Shown in pieces: positions 41,781 through 51,367 of a stretch of DNA of 64,000 bases. Each line of letters begins with the position of its first letter. The stretch's first letter is position 1. Origin of the DNA: Acetilactobacillus jinshanensis_A (lineage in GTDB: Bacteria > Bacillota > Bacilli > Lactobacillales > Lactobacillaceae); NCBI GenBank assembly GCA_043289735.1, contig CP171343.1:248001-312000 (forward strand). The letters are read 5' to 3'. A program made the position numbers and the translations under genes. Under the pieces are notes generated by a model. The model was not told where the DNA came from and did not search any database. It saw nothing but the letters and a program-made list of their open reading frames with translations.

Positions 41781-42061
41781 TTTTTAAAAAGATTAACCAA
41801 GTCAATGGTGATACTTTACGGGATGTCGGCTTTAGTAAATCAAACGCCGGTAATTTTATTATGAGACACCCGTTAGGAATCAACGGTCCCCGTTTAAAGA
41901 TCGTGGTCCGGACTGATTTAAAGACGTTTAAGATCGATGTTACCGATAATCGGGGCTTACGTAAAGTTAATATTTTTGATGGTAAACATCAATCTGCTGC
42001 GGAACAGTTTAAATACTTAGTCCAAAATTTAATTCTAAGAAAAGTATTAGTTCGAAAATAA
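41777..42061 (+). CDS. DUF1831 family protein
   Basis: A 94-residue protein of a lactobacillal family of unknown function, always placed between a cysteine desulfurase and mnmA, as here, so a part in sulfur transfer or tRNA thiolation is likely. The pattern TLRDVGFSKSNAGNF and LRKVNIF is recognisable. Members I know are about 110-115 residues. Here the stretch between QVNGD and TLRDVG seems shortened in frame. Confidence 0.75.
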   Translation: MIFKKINQVNGDTLRDVGFSKSNAGNFIMRHPLGINGPRLKIVVRTDLKTFKIDVTDNRGLRKVNIFDGKHQSAAEQFKYLVQNLILRKVLVRK

Positions 42062-42124
42062 GACTAGAGTGTCTCGACCTTCAATCGATGATTTTCTCTG
42101 GTGAAAGATTGATGGTGATAAACT

Positions 42125-43255
42125 GTGAAAGATAAGAGTCAAATTAGAGTCGTTGTCGGAATGAGCGGGGGCGTTGATTCGTCCGTTTCGGCATATTTAT
42201 TAAAGAAAGCAGGGTATAACGTCGTTGGCGTCTTTATGAAGAATTGGGACGATACGGATAAAAACGGGGTCTGTACCGCTACTAATGATTATCAGGACGT
42301 TGCTAAAGTTGCTTCTCAGATTGGGATTCCTTACTATTCCGTTAATTTTGAAAAGCAGTATTGGGATCGGGTCTTTAAATACTTTTTAAAGGAATATAAA
42401 AAAGGCCGAACTCCGGATCCAGATATTTTATGCAATACCGAAATTAAATTTAAAGCCTTTTTGAATTACGGCTTGCAATTAGGTGCTGATTATATTGCGA
42501 CCGGTCACTACGCTCAGTTAAAGCGGGATGCGAACGGCCATAATCATTTAATGCGGGCTTTAGATTGGAATAAGGATCAGTCTTATTTCTTAAGTCAGTT
42601 ATCGTATAAACAATTAGATCGGATTATGTTTCCGATCGGTGGGATGTTAAAGCCTAAAGTTCGTAAGATTGCTCGTAAAGCTGGTTTAGTGGTTGCTAAT
42701 AAAAAAGATTCCGTTGGGATTTGTTTTATCGGTGAAGGTAATTTTAAGAAATTCTTAAGTCATTATTTACCCGCTAAACCAGGTAAAATGATGACGTTAG
42801 ATGGCCAAGTTAAGGGCCGGCATGACGGCCTTATGTATTATACGATCGGCCAGCGTCGTGGCTTAGGTATCGGCGGCGGCGGATCTCGTGGTAATCTGCC
42901 GTGGTTCGTAATCGGTAAGAACTTAGCTAAGAACGTTCTATACGTTGGCCAGGGCTTTGATAATCCTTATCTGTACGCCAATAGTTTGATTGCTGATGAT
43001 ATTCATTGGGTCAACAGTATTAAAAAGTTTGGTAAAAAATTTCGTTGTACCGCTAAATTTAGGTATCGTCAAAAAGATAGCGGCGTAACGGTTAAATTAA
43101 ATCCGGATGGCAAGCATTTGAAAGTTGATTTTGATGATCCTGCTAGAGCCGTTACACCGGGTCAAACCGTTGTCTTTTATAACGGTAAAGAATGTTTAGG
43201 CTGTGCAACTATCGATTCCGCTTATAAAAATGGTAAGGAATTACCGTATTTATAA
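42125..43255 (+). CDS. mnmA: tRNA-specific 2-thiouridylase MnmA
   Basis: Thiolates U34 of tRNA-Lys, -Glu and -Gln with ATP. GTG start, 376 residues. The PP-loop is SGGVDS at residues 14-19. The catalytic pair Cys103 (DILCNTEIKF) and Cys200 (VGICFIGEGNF) is present, as is HYAQL in the ATP/tRNA region. Intact. The desulfurase upstream is the probable sulfur donor. The ribosome site is weak (gatggtgat). Confidence 0.96.
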   Translation: MKDKSQIRVVVGMSGGVDSSVSAYLLKKAGYNVVGVFMKNWDDTDKNGVCTATNDYQDVAKVASQIGIPYYSVNFEKQYWDRVFKYFLKEYKKGRTPDPDILCNTEIKFKAFLNYGLQLGADYIATGHYAQLKRDANGHNHLMRALDWNKDQSYFLSQLSYKQLDRIMFPIGGMLKPKVRKIARKAGLVVANKKDSVGICFIGEGNFKKFLSHYLPAKPGKMMTLDGQVKGRHDGLMYYTIGQRRGLGIGGGGSRGNLPWFVIGKNLAKNVLYVGQGFDNPYLYANSLIADDIHWVNSIKKFGKKFRCTAKFRYRQKDSGVTVKLNPDGKHLKVDFDDPARAVTPGQTVVFYNGKECLGCATIDSAYKNGKELPYL

Positions 43256-43264
43256 ATAGCATTT

Positions 43265-43303
43265 AAAGCGCTGACGATTCATAATGGATGTTGGTGCTTT
43301 TCT
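43265..43303 (+). terminator. Possible terminator after mnmA
   Basis: An 11-bp stem (aaagcgctgac / gttggtgcttt) held by several G-T wobbles, followed by a broken T run. Weak, but placed 10 bases after the mnmA stop. Confidence 0.4.
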
Positions 43304-43329
43304 TAATCGATTATGAATCAGGTGATTTT

Positions 43330-43986
43330 TTGGATATTTATTTTGTTCGTCACGGAAAAACCCAATGGAATTTACAGAGTCGTTATCAAGGTGCCGGCGG
43401 TGATTCTCCGTTATTACCCGAAAGTTATAAGGAAATGCACGAGTTAGCTAAGTATTATTACAACGTTAAATTTAACCGAATTTATTCCAGCCCCATTAAA
43501 CGAGCTCGAGTTACCGCCATGACGATTAGCGCCGGCTTAAAATGTCATCCTCCGGTGAGTTTATGGAGCCGGCTAGAAGAATTTCATTTAGGAAAGATGG
43601 AAGGTATGAAATTTAAGGACGTTAAAAAGAAATATCCGAAAGAATTCGATGCTTTTCGGAATCATCCGGATAAATATGACCCAACCAGGATCGGTGGAGA
43701 AAGCTTTACCCAGGTGATTCAGCGGATGACGCCGGCGATTAAGTTAATTGCTCAAAGTAATCCGCTTCATTCTAACGTAATGGTGGTTAGTCACGGTGCC
43801 GCTTTAAATGCTGAAGTTAACGCTTTGTTAGGAACTTCATTAGCTAATTTACGGCAACGCGGTGGCTTAGCAAACACCAGCACCACCATTTTAAGTACTA
43901 ACGATCGTGGTAAGACTTTTCATTTAATTAAATGGAATAATACTAAATATATTTCGCGTAAATTAGACCCGACCGACGTAATATAA
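43330..43986 (+). CDS. Histidine phosphatase family protein (phosphoglycerate mutase-like)
   Basis: The branch-2 RHG motif YFVRHGKTQWN is at the start, with catalytic His9 from the chosen TTG start. The second Arg is in SSPIKRARVTA, the acid-base Glu in RLEEFHLGKMEG, and the second His in VVSHGAALNAE. TTG 43330 is chosen because aggtga lies six bases upstream and the protein then starts like its relatives. 218 residues. Substrate unknown; such proteins are often annotated as phosphoglycerate mutase without proof. Confidence 0.85.
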   Translation: MDIYFVRHGKTQWNLQSRYQGAGGDSPLLPESYKEMHELAKYYYNVKFNRIYSSPIKRARVTAMTISAGLKCHPPVSLWSRLEEFHLGKMEGMKFKDVKKKYPKEFDAFRNHPDKYDPTRIGGESFTQVIQRMTPAIKLIAQSNPLHSNVMVVSHGAALNAEVNALLGTSLANLRQRGGLANTSTTILSTNDRGKTFHLIKWNNTKYISRKLDPTDVI

Positions 43987-44003
43987 ATAAGGGACGTGAT
44001 TGA

Positions 44004-44760
44004 ATGGACGATAAGAAAATTCGTCGAAAGCAAGCTTTAAATCAAATTCATGAAAAAAAGGTTGCTAAAAAGCGAAAACGTGCTCAGCATCGGGCGGAAG
44101 TAACGCTTCATCGGTTGATTACCGATATTGATACTCATCCGCATAATTATCATACCTATTATGATTTAGGTACGTTTTTAGTTGAATTGCATAATTATGT
44201 TCAGGCTGAAGAATTGTTTATGAAAGCATTAGGCCTCTTTGCAAAACGAAGCCAGCAAGCTAAGGATACTTTAACCTATGGATTAGCTAACGTTTATTAT
44301 GCTGCCGGCAGTTTTGATAAAGCCATTAAATATTTTAATCAAATTCAGGCGCCTAAATTAAAGTTAAATGCTTATATTATGCTAGCTCAAAGTTATATGT
44401 CCAAGAAGGATTATAAACGAGCGGTTGTCTTTGCGTTAACGGCCCAGGGCTTTCGTAAACAAGATCCGCTAATTAACCGATTATTAGGTGAGAATTTGCA
44501 AGCTTTAGGAAACTTTAAAGACGCAACTCGCTTTTATAAAGTGTCGTTACAAGCGGATCCTACTAACGGTCCCGTTCATTTTAATCAGGGAATTTGTCAT
44601 ATGGTCTTGGGGATTCCGTTTCATAATGATTTTAAATTAGCTGAAAAATATAATCCAAAGTATGTAAAGAAAGGTCAAAAGCGGTTGGCCGATATTGAAC
44701 GCTTTATCCAGGTTAACCGTGGAAAAGGTAAGATAAAAAATAGAAACGGAGGTGAATTAG
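44004..44760 (+). CDS. Tetratricopeptide repeat protein
   Basis: A TPR scaffold of about 250 residues. After a very basic start (RRKQAL, KKVAKKRKRAQHR), repeats such as YYDLGTFLVELHNYVQAEELF, LTYGLANVYYAAGSFDKAIKY and LNAYIMLAQSYMSKKDYKRAV are visible. This gene normally lies directly before recD2. In the written sequence its frame does not stop but runs on into recD2 to 45575, giving an apparent 523-residue fusion. The recD2 ribosome site and start are still present at 44749-44763, so the join looks like the result of an indel, and I end the gene there. Confidence 0.75.
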
Positions 44761-47113
44761 ATGACTCATTCAATGGATCTATTTTTGTAGAAGGACAAGT
44801 AGTTGCTATTTTCTTTAAGAGTCCTAACAGTTTTTATAAAGTCCTATTAGTTCGCATTAGTAAAACGAATCTAGATTGGGACCAAGAAAAGATTGTAATT
44901 ACCGGTAATTTCGGTGATATGGATGAAGATAAAAAGTATCGTTTTTTGGGCCATCTAGTTCACCATCCTAAATACGGAACCCAGTTTAAAGCAACTAGCT
45001 ACGAAAATGATACCCCAACCTCACGAAAGGGCTTGATTGCTTATCTTTCGGGAAATGACTTTCCCGGAATTGGTCAGCAGATTGCAACCCGAATCGTGAA
45101 CGCGTTAGGGATCAATTTAATTGAAGAAGTCTTATCCAAGCCGGAAATTTTAAAGTCTGTCGGTTTAAACGATAAGCAGTACCATTCCGTGGTTACCGGA
45201 ATCAACGCTAATAACGGAATCGAACAGATTTTAATCGGCCTGAATAGTTACGGATTCGGCAGTCATCTGGCTTCAGCTATCTACAATAAATATCATGAAA
45301 ACACCCTTCACGTTATTCATACGGATCCCTATCAGTTAGTGGAGGATATTGACGGGGTCAGTTTTAAAAAGGCCGATCGAATCGCGAATAAGATCGGGAT
45401 TTCGAATAATTCAAGAGGCCGTTTAAAAGCGGGTCTAATGACGGCTTTACGTCAACTTTCCGCTAAAGATGGCGGGACTTACACCACTACGGGTCCACTA
45501 TTAAAGCAGTCCATGAAACTTTTGAACGGTAGTCGGAATGATCCGATTGATGGTAATATGTTAGCGGCTCAATAGTTCAATTAGCTCATGATCATAAGAT
45601 CGTGGGTGATGGGAAACGAATTTATTTAACGTCTTTATATAATGCCGAATGGGATATTGCTGAAAATTTAAAGCGGATTCAAAATGATGAAGCTAATCAG
45701 AAAGCCGGCCAAGCTTTTTCAATTAAACGAATTATGGAGAGTATTCGTAAAATCGAGCAAAAGCTGCATATCGATTACGATGATTCCCAGGTTAAGGCTT
45801 TAGTTAAATCGATGAAGAACCCGGTCTTTCTCTTAACCGGGGGACCCGGTACCGGGAAGACCACGATTATTGAAGGAATTGTATCTTTATTTGCTGATTT
45901 AAATCACGTTTCTCTAGATTTAAAGACGTATAAAGATAAGGCATATCCCGTTTTGCTAGCTGCTCCGACCGGACGAGCTGCAAAGCGGATGAACGAAACG
46001 ACCCACATTCCTGCTAGTACGATTCATCGTTTATTGGGCTTAAATTCATATGATGATAACGGAACGGGAAATACCGTTACTAAAGAATTAGAAGGTGGAA
46101 TCTTAATTATTGATGAAATGTCGATGGTTGATACCTATCTTTTTCGAATTTTGGTTAAATCAATTCCTAGTGACATGAAAGTTATTTTGGTGGGTGATAA
46201 AGATCAGTTACCTTCGGTAGGACCGGGTCAAGTCTTTGGTGATTTATTAAGTTCAAACGAGATTCCTAAATTAGAATTAAACACGATTCATCGACAGGAC
46301 GCTAATTCGACCATTATTCCGTTAGCTCATTGCATAAAAGACGGTCGGTTACCAGCTAACTTTACCTCTCATATGGCGGACCGAAGCTTTATTGCCTGTG
46401 ATTCTGTTCAAATTGGATCGGTAATTCGGCAGATTGTTGAATTAGCTAAGAAAAAAGGCTTTACTTCAACGGATATGCAGGTCTTAGCACCGATGTATCG
46501 TGGTGAAGCTGGAATTAATCATTTAAATGAAATTATTCAAGAGATTATGAATCCCAGAACTTCTGCTGATCAGCCTCAAGTTGAGTATAACGGAATGAAG
46601 TATCGAATTGGTGATAAAGTATTACAGTTAGTTAATAGTCCTGAAAACGATATTTTTAACGGGGATATTGGAAAAGTGGTCGGAATTGATATTGATCCAA
46701 AAGGACGGAAGTCTCGTGATAAAATTACGATTGCTTTTGATCAAGCCGAAGTTACTTATGGTCGAAATCGTTGGAGCCAAATTTCACTGGCCTATTGTAC
46801 TTCTATTCATAAGGCTCAGGGCAGTGAATTTAAAATGGTGATTTTACCGATGGTTCCCCAATACTACGTAATGCTAAAACGAAATTTATTATATACAGCG
46901 GTTAGTCGAGCTTCTAAAGTGTTGGTGCTGATCGGTGATTATAATTCATTCCTAAAGTGTGTTCAGACCGTTTCGATCAACCGTAATACCACGTTACCTA
47001 AAAAGCCCGAGTCTCACGTATTAACGCCTGAATTGATTAGGTCTCGAGCGATTGACCCGATGATCGGTATGACTGGTTTATCCCCTATAAAATTTATGCA
47101 TTCAAGGCACTAA
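44761..47113 (+). pseudogene. recD2: RecD2-like ATP-dependent DNA helicase, two frameshifts
   Basis: A superfamily 1B 5'-3' helicase of the RecD2/YrrC type, for DNA repair outside RecBCD. The start ATG 44761 (MTHSMDLF) stands behind ggaggtgaatt. Frame is lost at the T5 run 44782-44786 and then reads VEGQVVAIFFKSPNSFYKVL. A second loss near 45570 (one missing A in caatag) divides the protein. After it come IVQLAHDHKIVGDGKRIY, Walker A GGPGTGKTT, IIDEMSMVD, VGDKDQLPSVGPG, and the C-terminal SIHKAQGSEFKMVI to 47113. N-terminal helix-hairpin-helix repeats (FPGIGQQIATRIV, VSFKKADRIA) support RecD2. Repaired length is about 785. Confidence 0.88.
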
Positions 47114-47190
47114 TTGATTTAATTGACTTAAAATCTAAGCTCATTTTACAATTTAGTCGTTGAACGAGTTATTTATACGAGGTGATTTAT

Positions 47191-48192
47191 ATGTATAGAA
47201 ATGTGTATAGAGCTGCTGATGATCGCTATAATAATATGAAAGTTCGTCGTGCTGGTAATTCCGGTTTACAATTACCCGCAATTTCATTTGGTATGTGGCA
47301 TAGCTTTGGTGACGATGCTAATTTTGAAGATAGCGAAAAAGTTATGCTAAAGGCCTTTGATAAAGGAATCTTTAGTTTTGACTGCGCTAATAATTATGGT
47401 CCGGGAGCCGGTGCTGCTGAAAGGATGTTTGGCCAGGTTTATCGAAAAGATTTAAAGCCTTATCGTGATGAATTAATTATTACCACTAAGGCCGGTTATA
47501 ATATGTGGCCGGGTCCCTATGGTCAATTTTCATCTAAAAAGACTTTAGTGGCCGCTTTAGATCGTAGCTTAGAACGGATGGGCTTGAACTACGTTGATAT
47601 TTATTATAGTCATCGTTTTGATCCTAATACTAGTTTAGAAGAAACCGCTGAAGCTCTAGATGAAATCGTCCGTTCGGGTAAAGCCTTATATATCGGAATT
47701 TCTAATTATAATGGTAAACAGACCGCTCAGATTATTAAATACTTTAAAGAATTCCATACGCCATTCGTTGTTAATCAAGCTTCATATAATATGCTTAATC
47801 GAGCTCCTGAAAAGGATGGAACGTTAAAGACTTTAGCTGATAATAAAGATGGTTTAGTTGCTTATGGACCGTTAGCTGAAGGCCTATTAACGAATAAGTA
47901 TTTGAACGGGATGCCTGATAACGTAAACGTTCACTGGAGCAATGATTTTGTCTTTAAGAACGGTAAAGATAAGGTTGTTAAGAAGTTGAATCAATTAAAT
48001 GATTTAGCTAAGAACCGTGGCCAAACTTTAGCTCAGATGGGCTTAGCTTGGTTACTTCATAATCCAACGGTAACTAGTGTGGTTACTGGTGCTTCTAAAG
48101 TTAAGCATTTGGAAGATAATTTAGGAGCCTTAAATAACCTTAAATTTACTTCTGATGAACTAAAAGAGATTGATAAAATCGTTAAGGAGTAA
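47191..48192 (+). CDS. Aldo/keto reductase (YghZ-like)
   Basis: NADPH-dependent reductase with a TIM barrel, of the group that reduces L-glyceraldehyde 3-phosphate or methylglyoxal in E. coli. Start ATG 47191 behind gaggtga. Motifs: LQLPAISFGMWH, FDCANNYGPGAGAAERMFG with catalytic Asp and Tyr, Lys in TTKAGYNMWPGPYG, YYSHRFDPNTSLEE with His, and the C-terminal cofactor loop TGASKVKHLEDNL. 333 residues, intact. Physiological substrate not known. Confidence 0.9.
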   Translation: MYRNVYRAADDRYNNMKVRRAGNSGLQLPAISFGMWHSFGDDANFEDSEKVMLKAFDKGIFSFDCANNYGPGAGAAERMFGQVYRKDLKPYRDELIITTKAGYNMWPGPYGQFSSKKTLVAALDRSLERMGLNYVDIYYSHRFDPNTSLEETAEALDEIVRSGKALYIGISNYNGKQTAQIIKYFKEFHTPFVVNQASYNMLNRAPEKDGTLKTLADNKDGLVAYGPLAEGLLTNKYLNGMPDNVNVHWSNDFVFKNGKDKVVKKLNQLNDLAKNRGQTLAQMGLAWLLHNPTVTSVVTGASKVKHLEDNLGALNNLKFTSDELKEIDKIVKE

Positions 48193-48196
48193 AAAA

Positions 48197-48231
48197 GAGC
48201 TGATGATAAATAAATATCATCAGCTCTTTTT
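48197..48231 (+). terminator. Terminator after the aldo/keto reductase
   Basis: A perfect 12-bp stem (gagctgatgata / tatcatcagctc) with loop aataaa is followed by five T. It lies just before the gap. Confidence 0.93.
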
Positions 48232-48238
48232 AGTTTAA

Positions 48239-48240
48239 NN
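48239..48240. other. Assembly gap (two N)
   Basis: Two undefined bases stand between the reductase terminator and a truncated minus-strand frame. The two N mark a contig join, and the sequence on either side may not be truly adjacent. Confidence 0.95.
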
Positions 48241-48246
48241 GATTAA

Positions 48247-48345
48247 TTATATAAACGGATATTTAGTTACATGGTAATAAGCATCGTAAAATCGGCCACC
48301 TAAATCTTCACCGTCCGCGTGGCCAAATTCTAGAGTTGGTATCCC
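48247..48345 (-). pseudogene. Remnant of an unidentified protein next to the gap
   Basis: An open stretch of 32 codons on the minus strand between two stops, reading IPTLEFGHADGEDLGGRFYD and on to TKYPFI before a TAA at 48247-48249. Composition is protein-like (Gly, Asp, aromatic) and the end is natural, so it looks like the last residues of an enzyme whose body is missing. I cannot name the family. The rest of 48346-48700 is AT-rich and shows no gene on either strand; a hairpin (aaaatgttgatt / aatcagcatttt) lies at about 48641-48666. Confidence 0.35.
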
Positions 48346-48715
48346 TTAGTGTAGCTTATTAACCTTATAGGAATAAACGTTCTTTAAATTTATCTTATGT
48401 TTAAAGAGAAGTTTAAAGAAAATGTAGAACATAATTAAAAGGTTACGTCTTTTAATTATAGTTAAATTAAAGTTATTTTCAGAATATGGGTAATTAATGA
48501 TATATCAGCTAAAAATACATTATGATAAATAGTGGTCTTGTGCGGATGATATATTTCCATCGTAAATGATTGTAAATTATATAATAAATAGAAAATGGCA
48601 TGAAATATCGCAATGCTTTCCAACCAATTTTAGTATTATGTAAAATGTTGATTAAATCAGCATTTTATTTACGATAATTAAATATTTATTTTGCAATTTA
48701 CGTGTCTCCCTCCAA

Positions 48716-48755
48716 TAAAAAAGCGGATCCATTATCCGTTATAGATGAATCCGCT
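48716..48755 (-). terminator. Terminator of the rpoY-rnjA unit
   Basis: On the minus strand an 11-bp stem (agcggattcat / atggatccgct, one wobble) with a loop of about 12 bases is followed by six T. It lies about 20 bases beyond the rnjA stop. Confidence 0.85.
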
Positions 48756-48777
48756 AATAAATTAGAAAAAGTTTGAT

Positions 48778-50457
48778 TTAATCCATGATAAAGATCGGTA
48801 AAATTAACGGATGACGACGGGTCTTTTGGTACAAGTATCGTTGTAGATTATTGATAACAACTTTCTTAAGATGAATTTGATCGACGTCATCGTTATTCGT
48901 TAAGGAAGTAATGGCATTGTAAGCAATTTGACGACTCTTACTCAATAATTTACCCGATTGACGCATGTATACAAAGCCTCGTGATAGGATATCCGGACCG
49001 GCTTCGATTTTACCAGAGGTCTTATTAATGGTAGCTACCACTATCACTAAACCTTCTTCGGAAAGTAATTGACGATCATGCAAAACGACATGACCAACGT
49101 CGCCAATGCCATTACCGTCAATATATACGTCTCCCGCGGCAAAGTGGCCGGCAATTCTAGCGCTATTCTGGGTTAATGCCAAAACATCACCATTTTGCAT
49201 AATGAAGCAGTTTTGCTTAGGAACTCCACATTCTTGTGCCATGTGAACATGAATTTTTAGCATTCGATATTCACCATGAATAGGCATAAAGTATTTAGGC
49301 TTCATTAGTCGCAGCATTAATTTTTGTTCTTCTTGACGACCGTGACCTGAAGTATGAATCTTATTGATTCGGCCGTGAATTACTTTAGCCCCGTCTTCTT
49401 CTAGTTCATTAATGACTTTATTGACGCTAATGGTGTTACCAGGAATGGGGTTACTGGAAAAGACTACCGTATCATGAGGCTGAATCGAAATCTGACGATG
49501 AGTTCCGTTAGCAATCCGTGATAAGGCGGCTAACGGTTCACCTTGTGATCCGGTACAGATTATTAAAGTCTTATTAGCGGGGATGGTGTGTAGTTGTTCA
49601 GCAGTAACTAAAGAGTCTTTTGGAATGTGTAGATAACCTAATTTTTGGCCGTTAACGAGTGACGTTTCCATACTTCTTCCAAAAATGGCAATTTTGCGTC
49701 CATGACTAACGGCGGCATCACATGCGGATTGAATCCTTGAGATATTGGATGCAAACGTTGCAAAAATAATTCTACCGTGAGTAGCTGTATCAAAGATTCG
49801 ACGAATTGAATGTCGGACCCATTTTTCAGATGGAGTCCATCCGGGCTTTTCAGCATTAGTACTGTCGGATAATAGACATAATACGCCTTCTTTGCCTAAT
49901 TTAGCCATTGCTTGAAAATCAGGTGGCTGATGAGTAACGGGCGTTAAATCAAATTTATAATCACCAGTTTCAACTACGGCACCGCAGGGCGTGTGAACAG
50001 CAACACCTACGGTATCTGGAATGGAATGGGTCGTTCTAAAGAACGTGACGCTCATTTTATCAAAGTTTAAAACCGAATCTGGCTCGATTACGTGAAGATG
50101 GGCTTGTTTTAATAGACCATGTTCCCGTAATTTATCTTTAATTAAAGCCATTGCTAATGGACCGGCATAAACAGGAACGTTAATGTACTTTAATAAATAG
50201 GGTACACCGCCGATATGATCTTCATGTCCATGGGTGATTACTAGAGCTTTGATTTTATCTTTATTTTTAATTAAATATTGATAATCAGGAATTACATAAT
50301 CAACACCTAATAAATTTTCTTCAGGAAATTTAATTCCAGCATCGATTAAGATTATTTCATCCTGAAATTGAACTCCATAGGTATTTTTACCGATTTCACC
50401 AAGTCCACCAACGCCGTAAATAGCTACTTCGTTATTTTTGACGTTAAGTTTATTCAT
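48778..50457 (-). CDS. rnjA: Ribonuclease J1
   Basis: 5'-3' exo- and endoribonuclease of the beta-CASP family, central to mRNA turnover. 559 residues, intact. The metal motif HGHEDHIGG is near residue 74, followed by TTHSIPD, VVETGDYKFD, LLSDSTNAEKPGWTPSE, the beta-CASP region IICTGSQGEPLAAL, and HTSGHGRQEE. The C-terminal domain carries DVGHVVLHDRQLLSEEG. Start ATG 50457 behind ggagct. It follows rpoY with a 31-base gap, the usual pair. Confidence 0.96.
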   Translation of the reverse strand: MNKLNVKNNEVAIYGVGGLGEIGKNTYGVQFQDEIILIDAGIKFPEENLLGVDYVIPDYQYLIKNKDKIKALVITHGHEDHIGGVPYLLKYINVPVYAGPLAMALIKDKLREHGLLKQAHLHVIEPDSVLNFDKMSVTFFRTTHSIPDTVGVAVHTPCGAVVETGDYKFDLTPVTHQPPDFQAMAKLGKEGVLCLLSDSTNAEKPGWTPSEKWVRHSIRRIFDTATHGRIIFATFASNISRIQSACDAAVSHGRKIAIFGRSMETSLVNGQKLGYLHIPKDSLVTAEQLHTIPANKTLIICTGSQGEPLAALSRIANGTHRQISIQPHDTVVFSSNPIPGNTISVNKVINELEEDGAKVIHGRINKIHTSGHGRQEEQKLMLRLMKPKYFMPIHGEYRMLKIHVHMAQECGVPKQNCFIMQNGDVLALTQNSARIAGHFAAGDVYIDGNGIGDVGHVVLHDRQLLSEEGLVIVVATINKTSGKIEAGPDILSRGFVYMRQSGKLLSKSRQIAYNAITSLTNNDDVDQIHLKKVVINNLQRYLYQKTRRHPLILPIFIMD

Positions 50458-50488
50458 TTTATTTTAAGCTCCTAATTAAACTCAGTGA

Positions 50489-50704
50489 TTAATTAAACTT
50501 CGTAATCTTAAAATCAGGTTCTTGTTCTTCATACTTTAAATGATTGCCTTCTAGGGGTTCCACGTACTCAATATTATAATTAGTATATTTTTCTAATTGA
50601 ATTCGGGCTTCCATTTCAGTATCACATTTTAGGTATAAAGCTTGGGTAGTTTCTCTTCTTGGGATTCTGGTTTTATCGGCTTGGTATAAAACTTTAAAAA
50701 TCAT
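50489..50704 (-). CDS. rpoY: RNA polymerase epsilon subunit
   Basis: A small Firmicutes RNA polymerase subunit that binds near the downstream jaw. The 71-residue protein starts MIFKVLYQADKTRIPRRETT and ends EEQEPDFKITKFN, the family pattern (DUF1447). The ribosome site is aaaggaga. Linked to rnjA downstream, as in most Bacilli. Confidence 0.94.
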   Translation of the reverse strand: MIFKVLYQADKTRIPRRETTQALYLKCDTEMEARIQLEKYTNYNIEYVEPLEGNHLKYEEQEPDFKITKFN

Positions 50705-50860
50705 TATATTTGTCTCCTTTAATTTATTATTAATTTTGCTTTATATTTCATATTTTGATAATTCCGATAATATACGTAACTTAATATAATTTTATCATAC
50801 ATACATAAATAAGTATAGAATAAATGATGTTGAAACACTTCTGGAGGATTTTTAAGAAAT

Positions 50861-51337
50861 ATGCGAATCTTCGAAATATTAATTGGCTTAATTATCGCGG
50901 TGGGATTTTATAATTTGATTCATCATTTTTTAGTGATTATACCTAACCGTAAGCGTCAGCTGGTTGTTAAGAATAAGATTGACCAAATCGTCCCTAAAAT
51001 CATGATTTCAATCAGAAATGATCGTTTAATACCTAAACGTTCGAATTACGTTATTATGTCAAAGCCACTGTCAAAGGTTTGGGGCCGTGATATATTTGCT
51101 TATGAATATGTGTTTAATCTTGATTTTCATCGCCAAGCTGATTTAATTAATTTCAAGCATTACTTTAGTAATACGTTGCTATCATATTGCCGTGAACATA
51201 AGATAACGACTAAATCAGGAATGGGCCTTTATTTGGTCGCTGATATTTGGAAGTATCAGCATCGAACTCATTTAGATATTGCGTGTATATATAATTCAGC
51301 CACCATTGATTATTTAAAAGATATTCATCGTTTGTAA
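50861..51337 (+). CDS. Unknown protein with N-terminal membrane helix
   Basis: I do not recognise a family. The 158-residue protein starts with one hydrophobic helix (residues 4-26, ILIGLIIAVGFYNLIHHFLV), then a basic segment. A mixed alpha/beta region follows with KPLSKVWGRDIFAYEYVFNL and MGLYLVADIWKY. The helix without a cleavage site suggests a membrane anchor with the rest in the cytoplasm. Ribosome site ggagga. It lies between rpoY (divergent) and def (convergent), and a gene of similar size is often found by def in lactobacilli. The frame is clean and codon use matches its neighbours. Confidence 0.7.
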   Translation: MRIFEILIGLIIAVGFYNLIHHFLVIIPNRKRQLVVKNKIDQIVPKIMISIRNDRLIPKRSNYVIMSKPLSKVWGRDIFAYEYVFNLDFHRQADLINFKHYFSNTLLSYCREHKITTKSGMGLYLVADIWKYQHRTHLDIACIYNSATIDYLKDIHRL

Positions 51338-51367
51338 TAAATAAAAAGAGGGCCTAATTTCAATAAG

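Noticed and set aside
44004..45575. A genuine TPR-helicase fusion protein as a novel system
   Set aside because: The separate recD2 start with a strong ribosome site is still present, and a single-base change in a T run explains the join.
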